Origin: Methanobacteriota archaeon
GTDB lineage: Archaea > Halobacteriota > Methanosarcinia > Methanosarcinales > Methanoperedenaceae
Length of the DNA stretch: 6,365 nt
Direction of reading: 5' to 3'
NCBI GenBank assembly: GCA_018899795.1
Contig: JAHIHJ010000023.1
Location: forward strand, 1-6,365
How positions within the stretch are numbered: the stretch's first letter is position 1; each line of letters starts with the position of its first letter. The position numbers and the translations under genes were made by a program. Positions 1 to 5,893 of the stretch are shown in pieces. The notes under the pieces were generated by a model. The model searched no databases. It saw only the letters and a program-made list of their open reading frames with translations, and was not told the DNA's origin.

Positions 1-1509
1 AATAAATAACCCGTTAACCAGTTCCTTTATATATCCACCCACTTCGATTTTCGTTAAATCCCTGGATTGGCATAATTTCTCATGAATAAGGGACATGGTA
101 ACGATCCTGTTCTGGCTCTCCATGTACATATCTTTATATTTTTTCTCTGTAATATATCCTGCCTGAAGTCGTAGAAGGCTTGAGATTATCTGCATGTTGT
201 TCTTCACCCTGTGATGGATCTCACGCAGCAGTACCTCCTTCTCTTTCAGGGAGTTCTCTATCTGCTCCTGCGCCCGTTTGCGCTCAGTAATGTCCCTGAA
301 AATTCCGGAAAGACCTACCACATTCTGTTTTTCATCCCGCAGAGGAGAAACGGTCATACTAACATTAATACTTGATGCGTCCTTGCGCAAAAGCACTGTC
401 TCGATCCCGGAAACAACACCGCCGGATATTGCATTACGTATAATCTGTTCATTATCCGATTGCAGTTTCGAATCAAGGCCAAGAGGCAGGAATTTCTCCC
501 CAAGGATTTCCTTTTCAGTCCATCCGAATATCCTCTCTGCACTCTTATTCCATGATGTTACATTGTTATCCGGGTCCGTTATTATTATGGCGTCGTTGGC
601 GCTGTCGAACAGGTTGCGGTACTTCTCTTGCGCCTCATGGACGCGTTTCTCCCCGGCTTCGACCATCGTTTCAAACGGCATATCAATTGAAGTCTTGAAC
701 ATGCCCATGTAAAAAAAGTATAACCCTGCGGCTTTCATCAGATGTCCCGGATATTCAAGGAACAGATATATCAGATCACTGAACGCTGTCAGGACAAAAC
801 CGTATAAAAGGCAAATCAATATCTTATTTCCGGTTTCATGTATCTTTAATGCATAAAGATAGCCTGTATAAAGGAGTATTATTGAAGTTGTAATAAGCAG
901 GATCATCTTTTCCTTTGTCGGACTTCCATCAGGGGAAGTGAGCATGGGGAATAATTCTGGAAATATCCCTACGAAAAGGGATATGGACGAAAAAAAGACG
1001 ACAGCGACCGATGCGACCAGTACTGGTTTCTTTTGGAGCACCAGAAATGTCTCGTTACTGACATACGCGCTTGCAAGAAATAGAACTGCTGAGACAATTC
1101 GCGCCACACTCCAGAAGAGCTGGGACTTCTGAAGCGAGTTGGGCGATATGAAATCAGGCATGAATGGATAAGAAAGGATGTGGTATAGGTCAATGAGCCC
1201 GATGATGAAAAAAGCAAGCCCGAGAAATAGGGTCTGGTTGTCTGCGTGTCTTTTGAATCCCCCGTTTTCAGCATCCTTTGCGAACACGTCAGGAAGGAAT
1301 GGGGACTGGTTGTTTGATCTTCTTTTAAACACAAGCCATGTGATCGCAAATATCGAAAAAGTAAGGACAAGGGGCAAAAGCTCGGTCGATATCTGGAAAT
1401 AATCACGCAGCAGAGACTTTCCAACCCTGAATGATTCAAGGGCGTAACCTATCAGGAACACAGAGATACCGATAGTCAGTATCATTGCAACATGGTTGGT
1501 CTTTGCCAT
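1..1509 (-). CDS. Membrane sensor histidine kinase, MASE3-like/PAS/HisKA_2 (C-terminus beyond left edge)
   Basis: The frame is open from ATG at 1509 to base 1, 503 codons without a stop, so the 3' end is missing. Residues 1-252 contain about seven hydrophobic helices (roughly 8-24, 42-62, 91-111, 131-151, 161-183, 200-221, 229-252). Features such as DLYHILSYPFMPD (107-119) and FYMGMFKTSIDMPFE (266-280) resemble the MASE3 sensor domain of archaeal kinases. A PAS domain spans about 295-410 (NLFDSANDAIIITDPD near 299-314; ending FRDITERKRAQEQIE). A HisKA_2 helix follows, with LREIHHRVKNNMQ at 428-440, the likely phosphoacceptor being His432 or His433. The HATPase domain should lie outside the window. 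The protein should sense a membrane or small-molecule signal through MASE3/PAS and autophosphorylate; signal and partner are unknown. The start is supported by AGGGG a few bases upstream. It is divergent from pheA. Confidence 0.9.
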   Translation of the reverse strand, partial: MAKTNHVAMILTIGISVFLIGYALESFRVGKSLLRDYFQISTELLPLVLTFSIFAITWLVFKRRSNNQSPFLPDVFAKDAENGGFKRHADNQTLFLGLAFFIIGLIDLYHILSYPFMPDFISPNSLQKSQLFWSVARIVSAVLFLASAYVSNETFLVLQKKPVLVASVAVVFFSSISLFVGIFPELFPMLTSPDGSPTKEKMILLITTSIILLYTGYLYALKIHETGNKILICLLYGFVLTAFSDLIYLFLEYPGHLMKAAGLYFFYMGMFKTSIDMPFETMVEAGEKRVHEAQEKYRNLFDSANDAIIITDPDNNVTSWNKSAERIFGWTEKEILGEKFLPLGLDSKLQSDNEQIIRNAISGGVVSGIETVLLRKDASSINVSMTVSPLRDEKQNVVGLSGIFRDITERKRAQEQIENSLKEKEVLLREIHHRVKNNMQIISSLLRLQAGYITEKKYKDMYMESQNRIVTMSLIHEKLCQSRDLTKIEVGGYIKELVNGLFI

Positions 1510-1537
1510 TCAATCCCCTGAAAATAACATAATCTAT

Positions 1538-1554
1538 ATGATAATAATTATCAT
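1538..1554. promoter_or_regulatory. 17-nt perfect palindrome matching a 7-1-7 Fur box
   Basis: ATGATAATAATTATCAT has 8-bp arms around a central A. Its inner 15 bases equal TGATAATNATTATCA, the 7-1-7 consensus known for Bacillus Fur-family repressors. It lies 29 bp upstream of the kinase ATG and about 90 bp upstream of pheA. It begins 3 nt downstream, on the minus strand, of a TTTAAA element, so a bound protein would cover the expected kinase transcription start. The symmetry is seen directly; the link to a metal or peroxide regulator is inference. Confidence 0.5.
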
Positions 1555-1555
1555 C

Positions 1556-1563
1556 ATTTAAAT
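1556..1563 (-). promoter_or_regulatory. Putative TATA box for the sensor kinase
   Basis: The minus strand reads ATTTAAAT here, about 50 nt before the kinase ATG. A start of transcription about 25 nt downstream, near 1535, would give a leader of roughly 25-30 nt that keeps the AGGGG ribosome site. Assigned by spacing and composition only. Confidence 0.4.
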
Positions 1564-1645
1564 ACGTTTTCATCATAATTCCTGGATTCCACAGTCATAA
1601 TTCCCGCAACAAAGTATTTCTTATTCCTTTCAATATATAGCATGG

Positions 1646-2452
1646 ATGATTATCGGGACTTTAGGACCTGAGGGTTCATACTCGGAAAAAGCTGCCAAAC
1701 ATTGGAATAAAGCAGGAAAGCCGCAATATTACAACGATATCCAGGATACAGTTGAGGCGCTTTTGAACAATGAAGTGGATTATAGTATCGTACCCATAGA
1801 GAATTCGCTCGAAGGGTCTATACCGCTTACGCTTGATCTTCTGATGGAACACCAGTTAATGATAGTTGGCGAGGTGATCGTGCAGATAAAACACTGCCTG
1901 CTATCAAATGGCAGGATTTCTGATATAAAGGTAATAATGTCCCACCCCCAGGCTCTGTCCCAGTGCAGGAAGTTCATAAAGAATAATTTCAAGAACGCGG
2001 AAATCCGTCCGGTTCTGAGTACCTCCCTCGCAGCGAAACTTGTTTCAGGCTCAAAGGATATGGCAGCCATAGCGTCCGGGGAATCGGCACAGAGGTATGG
2101 ATTGAAGATCCTCGAAGAGAACATACAGGACATTAACGAGAATTATACCCGCTTTATCGTGATAGGGAAAGAGTCGCCACCTGCCACGGGAAATGATAAG
2201 ACCTCTATCATCTTATATCTTCAAAAGAATAGACCCGGGGCGCTATTTGAGATCCTTGATGAGTTCGCGAAACAAAATATCGATCTTACCAAGATAGAAT
2301 CCCGCCCCACAAAAAAGCTTCTTGGGGATTACTTATTCCATATTGATCTTAAGGGGCACATCGAGGACAGGATAATTATGGGGACACTTGAAAAGATAAA
2401 AAGCAAAGTCGGAATGCTCAAGATACTCGGGTCGTATCCCGCTGCCCGATGA
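1646..2452 (+). CDS. pheA: Prephenate dehydratase with C-terminal ACT domain
   Basis: This enzyme converts prephenate to phenylpyruvate, the committed step to phenylalanine, in the cytoplasm. The 268 residues match the usual length of a stand-alone dehydratase; there is no fused chorismate mutase. The catalytic domain covers about 1-180 and begins GTLGPEGSYSEKAA (4-17), with VPIENSLEGSI (49-59) and the NYTRF motif (166-170), whose Thr168 is the family's key catalytic residue. An ACT domain follows at about 185-268, with RPGALF (196-201) and ESRP (218-221), the two phenylalanine-binding motifs, so feedback inhibition by phenylalanine is expected. ATG 1646 is preferred because GTLGPEG is the conserved N-terminus; the ATG at 1642 is out of frame. 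I see no convincing ribosome site, so translation may be leaderless. Its stop is 45 nt before the preferred ribK start, which appears to have its own promoter. Confidence 0.95.
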   Translation: MIIGTLGPEGSYSEKAAKHWNKAGKPQYYNDIQDTVEALLNNEVDYSIVPIENSLEGSIPLTLDLLMEHQLMIVGEVIVQIKHCLLSNGRISDIKVIMSHPQALSQCRKFIKNNFKNAEIRPVLSTSLAAKLVSGSKDMAAIASGESAQRYGLKILEENIQDINENYTRFIVIGKESPPATGNDKTSIILYLQKNRPGALFEILDEFAKQNIDLTKIESRPTKKLLGDYLFHIDLKGHIEDRIIMGTLEKIKSKVGMLKILGSYPAAR

Positions 2453-2456
2453 AAAG

Positions 2457-2464
2457 CTTTATAC
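2457..2464 (+). promoter_or_regulatory. Putative TATA box of the ribK-ribB operon
   Basis: CTTTATAC, preceded by the purine-rich GAAAAG (a possible BRE), starts 4 nt after the pheA stop. Transcription starting about 25 nt downstream, near 2486, would leave only about a dozen bases before ATG 2498. This suggests that ribK-ribB is an independent unit rather than the tail of a pheA operon. Confidence 0.45.
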
Positions 2465-2478
2465 AGGAAAACCCCATA

Positions 2479-2496
2479 TTTGAGATGCAACTCAAA
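2479..2496. promoter_or_regulatory. Candidate RibK (RbkR) operator, 18-nt near-palindrome
   Basis: TTTGAGATGCAACTCAAA pairs at 8 of 9 positions: 6-bp arms TTTGAG/CTCAAA around A-TGCA-A. It lies between the TATA box and the ribK ATG, ending one base before that ATG and covering the expected transcription start, a classic repressor position. Archaeal riboflavin kinases with an N-terminal winged helix (RbkR) are known to regulate riboflavin genes, so autoregulation is the natural reading. The palindrome is seen; its function is inferred. It is not compared here with any published RbkR motif. Confidence 0.5.
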
Positions 2497-2497
2497 A

Positions 2498-3157
2498 ATG
2501 ACTGGTCTTATGGATATAATATCTCTTAAAAAACTTGCACTGCTGGGGGCGCATAATAAGCCCCTGGAAATCTCTTCAGTGGAATTCGCATCTCATATCG
2601 ATACAAGTCCCCAGACTGCGGCAAGGAAGCTTAAATGCCTTGAAGATGAAATGCTCATCAAGCGGCAGATACTGCACAGCGGGCAGCTTATAAGTATTAC
2701 AAAGAACGGGCTTGCAGCGCTGCATAAAGAGCATAATGATTATCGGGCGATATTTTCTGATAATGGACAAAAAAAATTCCTGACAGGAAAAGTAATTACA
2801 GGACTGGGAGAAGGGCAATATTACATATCACTTGAAGGATACAGAAGGCAATTCATCGAAAAGCTCGGATTTACACCCTTTCCAGGTACGCTGAATATCA
2901 AACTTGACCCTGTCAGTATCGATATCAGAAAAGGAATAAGCGTAGATATTGGCATCTCAGGGTTCACGACACAGAACAGGACTTTTGGCAGAGGCTCCTG
3001 CTTTAATGTCATGATAGGGGATGTAAGAGGAGCTGTAATAGTTCCTGAGCGCACTCACTATCCTGAAGATATAATTGAAATAATCGCACCTGTGAACCTG
3101 AGAGAATATCTCGAGATCAGGGACGGCAGCAATGTTGAAGTGGAGGTAATAAAATGA
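2498..3157 (+). CDS. ribK: CTP-dependent riboflavin kinase with N-terminal winged-helix domain (RbkR type)
   Basis: This archaeal enzyme phosphorylates riboflavin to FMN using CTP, and the HTH-fused form also acts as a transcriptional regulator of riboflavin genes. Counting from ATG 2498 (219 aa), residues about 10-80 form a winged helix, with recognition-helix-like TSPQTAARKLKCLEDEMLI (36-54) and a wing ending in SITKNGLAAL. The kinase domain follows: TGKVITGLGEGQYY (96-109), GFTPFPGTLNIKL (124-136), RTFGRGSCF (161-169), ERTHYP (184-189) and a final LREYLEIRDGSNVEVEV. The frame is also open to a TTG at 2480, but that codon lies inside the operator-like palindrome. ATG 2498 is preferred, with ATG 2510 possible. 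Its TGA overlaps the ribB ATG (ATGA), implying translational coupling. Confidence 0.93.
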   Translation: MTGLMDIISLKKLALLGAHNKPLEISSVEFASHIDTSPQTAARKLKCLEDEMLIKRQILHSGQLISITKNGLAALHKEHNDYRAIFSDNGQKKFLTGKVITGLGEGQYYISLEGYRRQFIEKLGFTPFPGTLNIKLDPVSIDIRKGISVDIGISGFTTQNRTFGRGSCFNVMIGDVRGAVIVPERTHYPEDIIEIIAPVNLREYLEIRDGSNVEVEVIK

Positions 3158-3825
3158 GTCTTGAAAAAGCTAAAGAAGCTCTGAGAAATGGTAAAATGAT
3201 ACTCCTGTACGATGCAGATGACCGCGAAGGGGAGACAGACATTGTCATACCTGCGCTCACTACTACCCCGGCTGACGTTGCGCGCATGCGATGCGATGGC
3301 GGGGGGCTCATATGCGTTGCAGTTCATGGGGATGCGGCAGACAAACTGGGACTGCCTTTCATGTCAGAGCTTTTAAAAAGCGTTTCACAAAACGGTCATA
3401 GTTCTCTGCGCTCAATGGTTGAAAAGAAAGGTGATATTCCTTACGACTCACGCTCATCGTTCTCGTTGTGGGTAAACCACAGGGATACTTTTACCGGCAT
3501 TACCGATAACGACAGGGCTTTTACTATCAAAAAGGTCGGAGAGATGGTGGAGAAAGTCATGAACGGGGAAAAGCTGGATTTCGGTAGGGAATTCAGGTCT
3601 CCGGGTCATGTTGCCCTGCTTCGCGCAGCGTCAGGTCTTCTTGATGAAAGGCGCGGGCAGACAGAGCTTTCGATACAGCTTGCATTGATGGCAGGTATTA
3701 CTCCTTCAATGGTCGTATGCGAGATGCTGGACTGCTGCACTGGAAAAGCACTTTCAAAAGAGGATGCAAGGAAATATGGGATCCGGTATCAGATGCCGTT
3801 TATAGAAGGTAGAGACCTGTTATAA
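3154..3825 (+). CDS. ribB: 3,4-dihydroxy-2-butanone 4-phosphate synthase
   Basis: This enzyme converts ribulose 5-phosphate into formate and 3,4-dihydroxy-2-butanone 4-phosphate, the four-carbon unit of the riboflavin xylene ring; it needs Mg2+. The 223-residue length fits a monofunctional RibB, with no GTP cyclohydrolase II domain. Hallmarks are DDREGETD (22-29, acidic active-site loop), HRDTFTGITDNDR (109-121), FRSPGHV (147-153, with catalytic His152) and TELSIQLALMAGI...VVCEML (170-192, with Glu190), so the active site looks complete. The start ATG overlaps the ribK stop by 4 nt. Together the pair supplies an early precursor and the final FMN step, so control by the RibK winged helix would give flavin feedback on synthesis. 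It is convergent with the downstream regulator, 82 bp away stop to stop. Confidence 0.95.
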   Translation: MSLEKAKEALRNGKMILLYDADDREGETDIVIPALTTTPADVARMRCDGGGLICVAVHGDAADKLGLPFMSELLKSVSQNGHSSLRSMVEKKGDIPYDSRSSFSLWVNHRDTFTGITDNDRAFTIKKVGEMVEKVMNGEKLDFGREFRSPGHVALLRAASGLLDERRGQTELSIQLALMAGITPSMVVCEMLDCCTGKALSKEDARKYGIRYQMPFIEGRDLL

Positions 3826-3834
3826 GCCACGATC

Positions 3835-3897
3835 TTATGACAGTTTCACTTCTACCCCTTTCATCTTCTGATATTTCTTCAGTCCCCACTCCTCCAT
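3835..3897 (-). other. Coding-like 20-codon tail after the HTH regulator
   Basis: In the convergent gap, the minus strand reads a 20-codon frame, MEEWGLKKYQKMKGVEVKLS, ending in TAA. It begins 10 nt after the regulator's stop and is shifted by one base; the same frame is open back to a TGA at 3918-3916. A single extra base or a +1 shift near 3910-3916 would fuse it to the regulator as a charged C-terminal tail. There is no ribosome site. It may be a relic of a longer ancestral protein, or chance. Confidence 0.2.
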
Positions 3898-3907
3898 TTT
3901 CAAGAGA

Positions 3908-4282
3908 TCATTTGCTCAATTCTTTCAGGCGTTTGATACTTGCCATCATTGCCTGTGACTCCTTTTTCTTCAGGTTCTCCAGATATTCGATTATCGCGTC
4001 AATGTTCGTCTTGAGCTGATATATCTTATATGGTCTGCCTTTTCCCGGTTTCTTCTCTTCCCTCTCCGCTATCCAGCCAAGTTCCTCAAGTTCGCGCATT
4101 GCGATGCTCACTTCAGGCTGGCGCAGGTCGGAACCCATCTCAAGGTCCCTGGAAGTAACTTCTTCAACGTTTTTCAAATATGTAAGCACTTTTGCCACAT
4201 TTCTCTTTAATCCTAGATCGATGAGTGTATCAGCGAATTCTTCGTCCGATTTGTCAAGGACATTTACTGAAAGACTTTTCAT
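3908..4282 (-). CDS. Winged helix-turn-helix transcriptional regulator (ArsR/TrmB-like)
   Basis: A 124-residue cytoplasmic DNA-binding protein. After a short N-terminal stretch (DKSDEEFADTLIDLGLKRN, 10-28), residues about 29-95 form a winged helix: helix-rich NVAKVLTYLKNVEEVTSRDL, then the recognition-helix-like DLRQPEVSIAMRELEELGWI (52-71), and a wing EREEKKPGKGRPYKIYQL (73-90). A basic amphipathic C-terminal helix (about 91-124, YLENLKKKESQAMMASIKRLKELSK) could serve dimerisation. No metal-binding cysteines or separate ligand domain are visible. Proteins of this pattern occur in Methanosarcinales, but I know of no defined target. The start is well supported: AGGGTGA lies 6 nt upstream, and a TATA-like TTTATATT (minus strand, 4323-4316) stands further upstream. 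It diverges from the small ORF and ilvE, so either could be its target (inference). Confidence 0.85.
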   Translation of the reverse strand: MKSLSVNVLDKSDEEFADTLIDLGLKRNVAKVLTYLKNVEEVTSRDLEMGSDLRQPEVSIAMRELEELGWIAEREEKKPGKGRPYKIYQLKTNIDAIIEYLENLKKKESQAMMASIKRLKELSK

Positions 4283-4315
4283 AGCATTTCACCCTGCGAT
4301 TAAATGTATTCATGG

Positions 4316-4323
4316 AATATAAA
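4316..4323 (-). promoter_or_regulatory. Putative TATA box of the HTH regulator
   Basis: The minus strand reads TTTATATT 34 nt before the regulator ATG. A transcription start about 25 nt downstream would fall near 4295, just at the AGGGTGA ribosome site (4295-4289). Called by composition and spacing only. Confidence 0.4.
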
Positions 4324-4353
4324 TCTTACGTTTTAATATAAACCATCTATGAA

Positions 4354-4360
4354 AAGGTGA
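4354..4360 (+). promoter_or_regulatory. Ribosome binding site of the 53-codon small ORF
   Basis: AAGGTGA fits the archaeal anti-Shine-Dalgarno complement (GGAGGTGATC core) and sits 10 nt before ATG 4371. It is the best reason to regard the short frame downstream as translated. Confidence 0.5.
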
Positions 4361-4370
4361 CAATTAATAA

Positions 4371-4532
4371 ATGGTTCTACGCAAATTGAAACGTAATGTT
4401 ATTATAATGATGTTTATGTTAATGATGTGCATTATATATTATTACTTTTTTAACATTACGACCCATATTTCAGTGAGACATGATGCCTATACCCCGGCAA
4501 TCAAAACACATATATCCATTGTTTTCCTTTAG
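4371..4532 (+). CDS. Putative 53-aa single-pass membrane microprotein
   Basis: ATG 4371 opens 53 codons ending in TAG at 4530-4532, 14 nt before the ilvE ATG. The product starts with a basic segment (MVLRKLKRN, 1-9), then a strongly hydrophobic Met/Ile/Tyr/Phe-rich helix (about 10-27), then a short polar tail containing [16 protein letters not shown] (32-47). This is the topology of a small membrane protein with its N-terminus in the cytoplasm. An AAGGTGA ribosome site is correctly spaced. I recognise no family. Against it: the region is AT-rich, so Ile/Met/Tyr-rich frames arise easily; the ilvE promoter must lie within or before it; and a 10-bp inverted repeat falls inside it. The closeness to ilvE would allow co-transcription. 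Confidence 0.4.
   Translation: MVLRKLKRNVIIMMFMLMMCIIYYYFFNITTHISVRHDAYTPAIKTHISIVFL
4392..4460. repeat. 10-bp perfect inverted repeat, arms 49 nt apart
   Basis: CGTAATGTTA at 4392-4401 and its exact reverse complement TAACATTACG at 4451-4460 flank a very AT-rich 49-nt stretch in the regulator-ilvE gap. A shorter TTACG copy lies at 4326-4330. Such an arrangement could be a pair of operator sites for the divergent regulator. It could also be a long, weak hairpin, or chance in AT-rich DNA. Confidence 0.4.
4507..4515 (+). promoter_or_regulatory. Possible TATA box for ilvE
   Basis: ACATATATC lies about 35 nt before the ilvE ATG, which would place the transcription start within about 10 nt of that ATG, i.e. 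a nearly leaderless message. The ATTATATATTATTA stretch at 4431-4444 is an alternative box with a longer leader. Confidence 0.3.
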
Positions 4533-4546
4533 GAACTGGGATTTAC

Positions 4547-5419
4547 ATGGAGCAGCTAATATATTTCAATGGGAAATTTGTGCCAAAACAAGAGGCAAGA
4601 ACCTCAGTTTACGACCACGGCTTCTTATACGGCGATGGCGTTTTTGAAGGGATAAGAGCATATAACGGCAGGGTTTTCAGGCTTGATGGACACCTTGACA
4701 GGTTGTACGACTCTGCAAAAGCGATAGACCTTAAGATCCCGCTATCAAAAGAAGAGATGACAAAAGCCATAATAGAGACCCTGAAGAGGAACGGTCTGAA
4801 GGACGCATATATTCGCCCGATCGTTTCAAGGGGCGACGGCGACCTGGGTCTTGACCCCAGGAAATGCCCGGTACCCAACGTGTTCATTATCACGCAGGAA
4901 TGGGGCGCAATGTATGGCGACCTGTATGAAAAAGGTCTGACAGGTGTTACAGTGGGTATCAGAAGAAATGCGCCAGAGGCTTTGCCGCCAAACATTAAAT
5001 CGCTGAATTACCTGAACAACATACTTGCAAAGATCGAAGCGAACGTGAAAGGAGGCGATGAAGCGATAATGATCGATGTTCACGGAAACGTCTCTGAAGG
5101 TTCAGGCGACAATATCTTTGTCGTAAAGAATGGCAAGATCCTGACGCCTCCGACCCTTAACAACCTTCGCGGGATCACGCGCGCCGCTGCTATCGAACTC
5201 GCTATAAAATATGGGATACCGGTATCAGAGACCAATATGGGTCTTTTCGATATCTATACTGCGGATGAGGTTTTTGTTACAGGCACAGCGGCAGAGATAG
5301 CCCCTATGACGAAAGTTGACGGGCGCATTATCGGGGACGGAAAACCAGGTCAGATAACAAGGAAGTTAATGGCAGGATTCAAGAAATTGACAAAAAAAGA
5401 AGGTACCCCTATAGTTTAA
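4547..5419 (+). CDS. ilvE: Branched-chain amino acid aminotransferase (PLP fold type IV)
   Basis: This cytoplasmic enzyme transfers the amino group between glutamate and the 2-keto acids of valine, leucine and isoleucine, the last step of their synthesis. The 290 residues match the family. Visible are the IlvE signature [20 protein letters not shown] (22-41), the probable PLP-binding lysine Lys151 in [12 protein letters not shown] (147-158), [11 protein letters not shown] (183-193), and LRGITR (207-212) and [14 protein letters not shown] (241-254), which line the cofactor phosphate and substrate pocket. D-amino acid transaminases and aminodeoxychorismate lyases share this fold, but the N-terminal FEGIRAYNG motif and overall length favour IlvE. 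The ribosome site is weak (AGGA 12 nt upstream). It is convergent with the next gene, with only 15 bp between stops, and shows no obvious terminator. Confidence 0.93.
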   Translation: MEQLIYFNGKFVPKQEARTSVYDHGFLYGDGVFEGIRAYNGRVFRLDGHLDRLYDSAKAIDLKIPLSKEEMTKAIIETLKRNGLKDAYIRPIVSRGDGDLGLDPRKCPVPNVFIITQEWGAMYGDLYEKGLTGVTVGIRRNAPEALPPNIKSLNYLNNILAKIEANVKGGDEAIMIDVHGNVSEGSGDNIFVVKNGKILTPPTLNNLRGITRAAAIELAIKYGIPVSETNMGLFDIYTADEVFVTGTAAEIAPMTKVDGRIIGDGKPGQITRKLMAGFKKLTKKEGTPIV

Positions 5420-5434
5420 ACCATTATCAGGCGT

Positions 5435-5800
5435 TTACGAAGCCAGCAGGAAGTACAGGTTGTTCAGGTTGATGAACACGTACATAAATATCATCCCTGT
5501 CATTGTATTTTTTGCAAGATTGTGGTTATTTTCAGGTATATGTGACATCGTGTACATGATGAGTAAAACCATTGTCAGTTTGACAGGAACGAACCAGTCC
5601 TGACCGTAAAGTGGATTGAGTTCCATTATTTCTGGATTTTTAAGACCATGATGCGTCAAAAAAAGATCTGATATCTGCAGTATTGTGAATATCGCTCCAA
5701 ATAAAAGTATGAATTCTATGTATCTTGACCTGCTGTTGTGACTGGCGTTGACCTCATGCTTTCCTGCAGTATCTATCCAATCATTTTTCAAGCTGGTCAT
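5435..5800 (-). CDS. DUF5658-like small integral membrane protein
   Basis: A 121-residue protein with a polar N-terminus (1-26) and three predicted membrane helices at about 28-49, 72-88 and 100-119. Helix one ends ILQISDLFLTHHGL (40-53), followed by the acidic/aromatic loop EIMELNPLYGQDWF (57-70) and VPVKL (71-75) at the start of helix two. An aspartate with a threonine in helix one, then E-x-NP and a lysine in helix two, is the pattern I associate with DUF5658, whose function is unknown. No enzyme motif is evident. ATG 5800 is supported by GGTGA 3 nt upstream (a close spacing). It diverges from the ferritin-like gene across 93 bp and could share a control region with it, but nothing shows a functional link. 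Confidence 0.75.
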   Translation of the reverse strand: MTSLKNDWIDTAGKHEVNASHNSRSRYIEFILLFGAIFTILQISDLFLTHHGLKNPEIMELNPLYGQDWFVPVKLTMVLLIMYTMSHIPENNHNLAKNTMTGMIFMYVFINLNNLYFLLAS

Positions 5801-5850
5801 ACGTCACCGTCCCAGCCTTGAAGCTTTATCTACTTAAATTTATCGAAATG

Positions 5851-5858
5851 TTTAAATA
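5851..5858 (+). promoter_or_regulatory. Putative TATA box of the ferritin-like gene
   Basis: TTTAAATA stands 43 nt before the TTG start. A transcription start about 25 nt on would fall near 5880, right at the GGAGG ribosome site. Confidence 0.4.
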
Positions 5859-5862
5859 ATAA

Positions 5863-5877
5863 TTGTAATAATTATGA
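5863..5877. promoter_or_regulatory. Imperfect 7-1-7 PerR/Fur-like box
   Basis: TTGTAATAATTATGA matches the 7-1-7 PerR consensus TTATAATNATTATAA at 12 of 14 defined positions. It matches the Fur version less well (11 of 14). It begins 6 nt after a TTTAAA element and ends just before the ribosome site, so it would overlap the transcription start. Iron-storage and redox genes are common targets of such regulators in bacteria. Whether the archaeal host has one is unknown from this window. Confidence 0.35.
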
Positions 5878-5880
5878 TAT

Positions 5881-5885
5881 GGAGG
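5881..5885 (+). promoter_or_regulatory. Strong ribosome site fixing a TTG start
   Basis: GGAGG lies 8 nt before TTG 5894. The in-frame ATG at 5879 runs into TAA after two further codons, and the next in-frame ATG (5909) would remove part of the first helix without a ribosome site. TTG is therefore the likely initiator. Confidence 0.75.
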
Positions 5886-5893
5886 ACTAATAT

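Noticed and set aside
278..712. 144-codon open frame on the plus strand
   Set aside because: It lies wholly antisense to the PAS region of the sensor kinase, whose frame gives clear family motifs; its own product has no recognisable domain.
969..1439. 156-codon open frame on the minus strand
   Set aside because: It is an alternative frame within the kinase membrane domain; the kinase frame gives regular hydrophobic helices and runs unbroken from ATG 1509 to the window edge.
1631..1640. CAATATATAG as the pheA TATA box
   Set aside because: It is only about 10 nt before the start codon, so transcription would begin inside the conserved N-terminal motif; probably incidental.
2480..2497. TTG at 2480 as the ribK start
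   Set aside because: It lies inside the operator-like palindrome, has no ribosome site, and adds a cysteine-containing stretch not expected at the N-terminus of the winged helix; ATG 2498 fits better.
3826..3907. Terminator between ribB and the regulator
   Set aside because: The gap is pyrimidine-rich on the plus strand but holds no clear hairpin and no oligo-T run typical of archaeal termination, so none is called.
4609..4995. 128-codon minus-strand frame, and other frames antisense to ilvE and to the ferritin-like gene
   Set aside because: They mirror strongly conserved genes on the opposite strand and show no ribosome site or domain of their own.
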